NCBI GenBank assembly: GCA_900321665.1
Contig: ONWY01000101.1
Location: 1-7,603, forward strand
DNA length: 7,603 nt
Source of the DNA: an uncultured Eubacteriales bacterium
GTDB taxonomy: Bacteria > Bacillota > Clostridia > Oscillospirales > Acutalibacteraceae
Reading direction: 5' to 3'
Shown piece after piece: positions 6,371-7,603 of this stretch; within the stretch, counting starts at the first letter, position 1; every line of letters starts with the position of its first letter. The notes under the pieces are model-generated. The model had not been told where the DNA came from. It saw only the letters and a program-made list of their open reading frames with translations, and did no database searches. The position numbers were made by a program, and so were the translations under genes.

Positions 6371-6470
6371 GCATAGCAGTTTATATTTAGCTGATTTGTT
6401 TTCTTTATCGGCGGTTTACTTTTGTCTTTAACCGTATACTGCCATTTTTGCCTTGTCAATCGTCAAAACT

Positions 6471-6493
6471 TGTGCACAGGGGATCGTCCCCTG
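6471..6493. repeat. tgtgcacag repeat with cagggga hairpin
   Basis: TGTGCACAGG (6471-6480) contains the 8-bp palindrome tgtgcaca and runs into a 7-bp hairpin (cagggga 6477-6483, tcccctg 6487-6493, loop tcg). The 9-mer tgtgcacag returns at 7318-7326, just after the next gene. The rest of the 180-bp gap (6371-6550) shows no convincing promoter or terminator. Confidence 0.5.
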
Positions 6494-6559
6494 AAGGGAT
6501 ATCTATGATTTTGCCTCTAATACTTATAACAAAATAATGGAGTGGTAAATATGAAAAAA

Positions 6560-6581
6560 TTATTATGCCCTTATTATGCCC
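6560..6581 (+). repeat. Perfect 11-bp tandem duplication at the gene start
   Basis: ttattatgccc occurs twice in direct succession (6560-6570 and 6571-6581), three codons after the ATG at 6551. Eleven bases is not a multiple of three, so the second copy shifts the reading frame. With one copy the ATG would read straight into the downstream ORF and give a standard signal peptide, MKKLLCPLILIVIAF. Confidence 0.9.
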
Positions 6582-7302
6582 GCTGATACTGATTGTTATT
6601 GCATTTATTCTATCAATGAGTGCAGGTGCAATGAACACTTCTTTTAAAACTGTTGATATAAGTAGCAAAAAACAACTGGAAAGAGCTACGCGACTAAATT
6701 TGCAAAAGATTGAGAATGAGGTGATGGGCGAATCGATTAAAAACTTTGATATCAATGAAAAATATGTTGCAATATGTCTGTCTTCGCCACAAGCTGTTAA
6801 TATTTATAAGTATAACGGTGAGTGGATTTGCAGCTTCACTTTCAAAGTGAATACCGGCGAGTATTGGGTTGAGTTAAACAAGACAGATCTTGAAAAATTT
6901 AATCTATATACCGTGCGTGATGGCGATTTATTTTTCTATGATTTTTCCGGTAAATTTGTTGGAGCAGCTGAGGTGGATAACAGTGCTGTTGAATCAACAG
7001 ATGCTTCATCGTATTTACATTTAAAAAAAGAAAAAAGTAATGAACACGGAACTTATAAACTTAGTTCAGAATTAGAAAAAGGTAAAATAAAACTGACAGA
7101 TGAAGAAAGCATTTTAACATTTACCAATATGCAGGGAAAAGAGACCATTGTTTATAATGTAAATTCTGAAATGATTAAAAAAAACGAACAAATCAAACAG
7201 ACACGGTTTTTGTTCTTTATCCCGGCAGTTGTTTTCGCAGTAATTGGTATGATTGTAAGTATTTTGTTGTATTTACATATAAAAAGGAAAGAGCGTGCAT
7301 AG
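6565..7302 (+). CDS. AT-rich membrane-anchored protein, unknown function; natural start frameshifted
   Basis: I do not recognise the family. The ORF encodes up to 245 residues: an N-terminal hydrophobic segment (about 2-22), a mostly polar region of about 190 residues with several aromatic-rich strand-like stretches (for example YKYNGEWICSF and GDLFFYDFSGKFVG, weakly like propeller blades), and a C-terminal helix (about 215-237) followed by a basic tail, KRKERA. This predicts a type I membrane protein with an external domain. The only ATG with a ribosome binding site (GGAG 6539-6542) is at 6551, but the 11-bp duplication puts it out of frame and it ends at TGA 6584-6586 after 11 codons. The in-frame ATG at 6565 lacks such a site, so expression is probably low. 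Removing one copy restores a 246-residue protein. It is clearly AT-richer than its neighbours, consistent with transfer. Confidence 0.65.
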   Translation: MPLLCPLILIVIAFILSMSAGAMNTSFKTVDISSKKQLERATRLNLQKIENEVMGESIKNFDINEKYVAICLSSPQAVNIYKYNGEWICSFTFKVNTGEYWVELNKTDLEKFNLYTVRDGDLFFYDFSGKFVGAAEVDNSAVESTDASSYLHLKKEKSNEHGTYKLSSELEKGKIKLTDEESILTFTNMQGKETIVYNVNSEMIKKNEQIKQTRFLFFIPAVVFAVIGMIVSILLYLHIKRKERA

Positions 7303-7307
7303 GCGGG

Positions 7308-7324
7308 GTGCACAGGGTGTGCAC
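7308..7324. repeat. gtgcaca hairpin after the unknown membrane gene
   Basis: A 7-bp hairpin (gtgcaca 7308-7314, tgtgcac 7318-7324, loop ggg) starts 5 nt after the stop codon. It shares tgtgcacag with 6471-6479. With gaggggacggtt near 7358-7369, it recalls a dispersed GTGCACAGGGGACGGTT-type repeat of Clostridia; that link is from memory. No T-run follows, so it is not called a terminator. Confidence 0.5.
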
Positions 7325-7459
7325 AGACCAACTATGTTAAGTCAATAGTGAAAAGTGAGGGGACGGTTAGCGTGAAAACCTTATGTGTTTAAACATAAAA
7401 AATCGCATCAAAACAAAGCCCATAAAATGAGCTGAATTAAGAATATTGGAAAATTTAGA

Positions 7460-7603
7460 TTAGTTTAGATAAGGTCGCATGGCGACTTCATTATCATATA
7501 GTTGATTTGTAACAATTAAGTAGTAGGCTAATGCTAAAATTTTTCTTGAAACAGCAATAATGGCTTTCTTTTTACCGAGTTTCCCTTGATGAGACCAAAA
7601 CCA
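7460..7603 (-). CDS. IS110-like transposase, C-terminal fragment (cut by window edge)
   Basis: Reading the minus strand from the window edge, 47 codons run open to a TAA whose complement is at 7460-7462. The peptide contains HQGKLGKKKAIIAVSRKILA (residues 5-24), which fits the basic C-terminal helix of IS110/IS116/IS902 transposases, where a G-KKA-I-AV-RK-L pattern is usual. These enzymes are DEDD-type recombinases that move a circular intermediate, guided by an element-encoded bridge RNA. Only the tail is seen, so the catalytic residues and completeness cannot be judged. The assignment rests on one short motif. The 157-bp gap to its left (7303-7459) contains no gene and probably holds the element's end. 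Confidence 0.6.
   Translation of the reverse strand, partial: WFWSHQGKLGKKKAIIAVSRKILALAYYLIVTNQLYDNEVAMRPYLN

Noticed and set aside
7381..7398. Terminator after the unknown membrane gene
   Set aside because: The ttatgt/acataa stem is short and AT-only apart from one pair, and is followed by A rather than T on the plus strand.

Overview
The window looks like a chromosomal segment of an anaerobic Clostridia-type Firmicute, probably Oscillospiraceae/Ruminococcaceae-like. This rests on strong GGAGG-type ribosome binding sites, a sigma-A-like promoter with a very AT-rich leader, close to balanced GC in the genes, and intergenic hairpin repeats of a style I recall from gut clostridia. The taxonomic call is an inference from style, not from a marker gene.

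Layout. Positions 1-110 hold three short hairpin repeats. Positions 161-238 hold a good promoter followed by three back-to-back dyads. Positions 256-5438 are a tightly packed, same-strand membrane operon: ABC ATPase, 12-TM permease, second ABC ATPase of BcrA/LanF type, 6-TM ABC-2 permease, SpoIIM-family membrane protein, and a 5-TM YIP1-like membrane protein. Start and stop codons overlap or nearly touch, except for a 55-bp gap between the two ABC pairs that shows no terminator. Positions 5433-5763 form a dense array of hairpins, bounded by two hairpins whose cores match the one upstream of the operon. Positions 5783-6370 encode a convincing YfbR-type 5'-deoxynucleotidase. Positions 6551-7302 encode an AT-rich membrane-anchored protein of unknown function whose natural start has been put out of frame by a perfect 11-bp tandem duplication. 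The right edge (7460-7603, minus strand) is the C-terminus of an IS110-like transposase whose remainder lies outside the window.

How the genes may work together. The six operon genes look like one membrane system: two ATPase/permease pairs plus two accessory integral membrane proteins (SpoIIM-like and YIP1-like), under one promoter with a possible operator. No substrate, precursor peptide or regulator gene is visible, so the cargo is unknown. The most notable items are this composite operon, the hairpin array and its shared repeat core, the dyads at the promoter, and the 11-bp duplication that switches the start of the unknown membrane protein out of frame.
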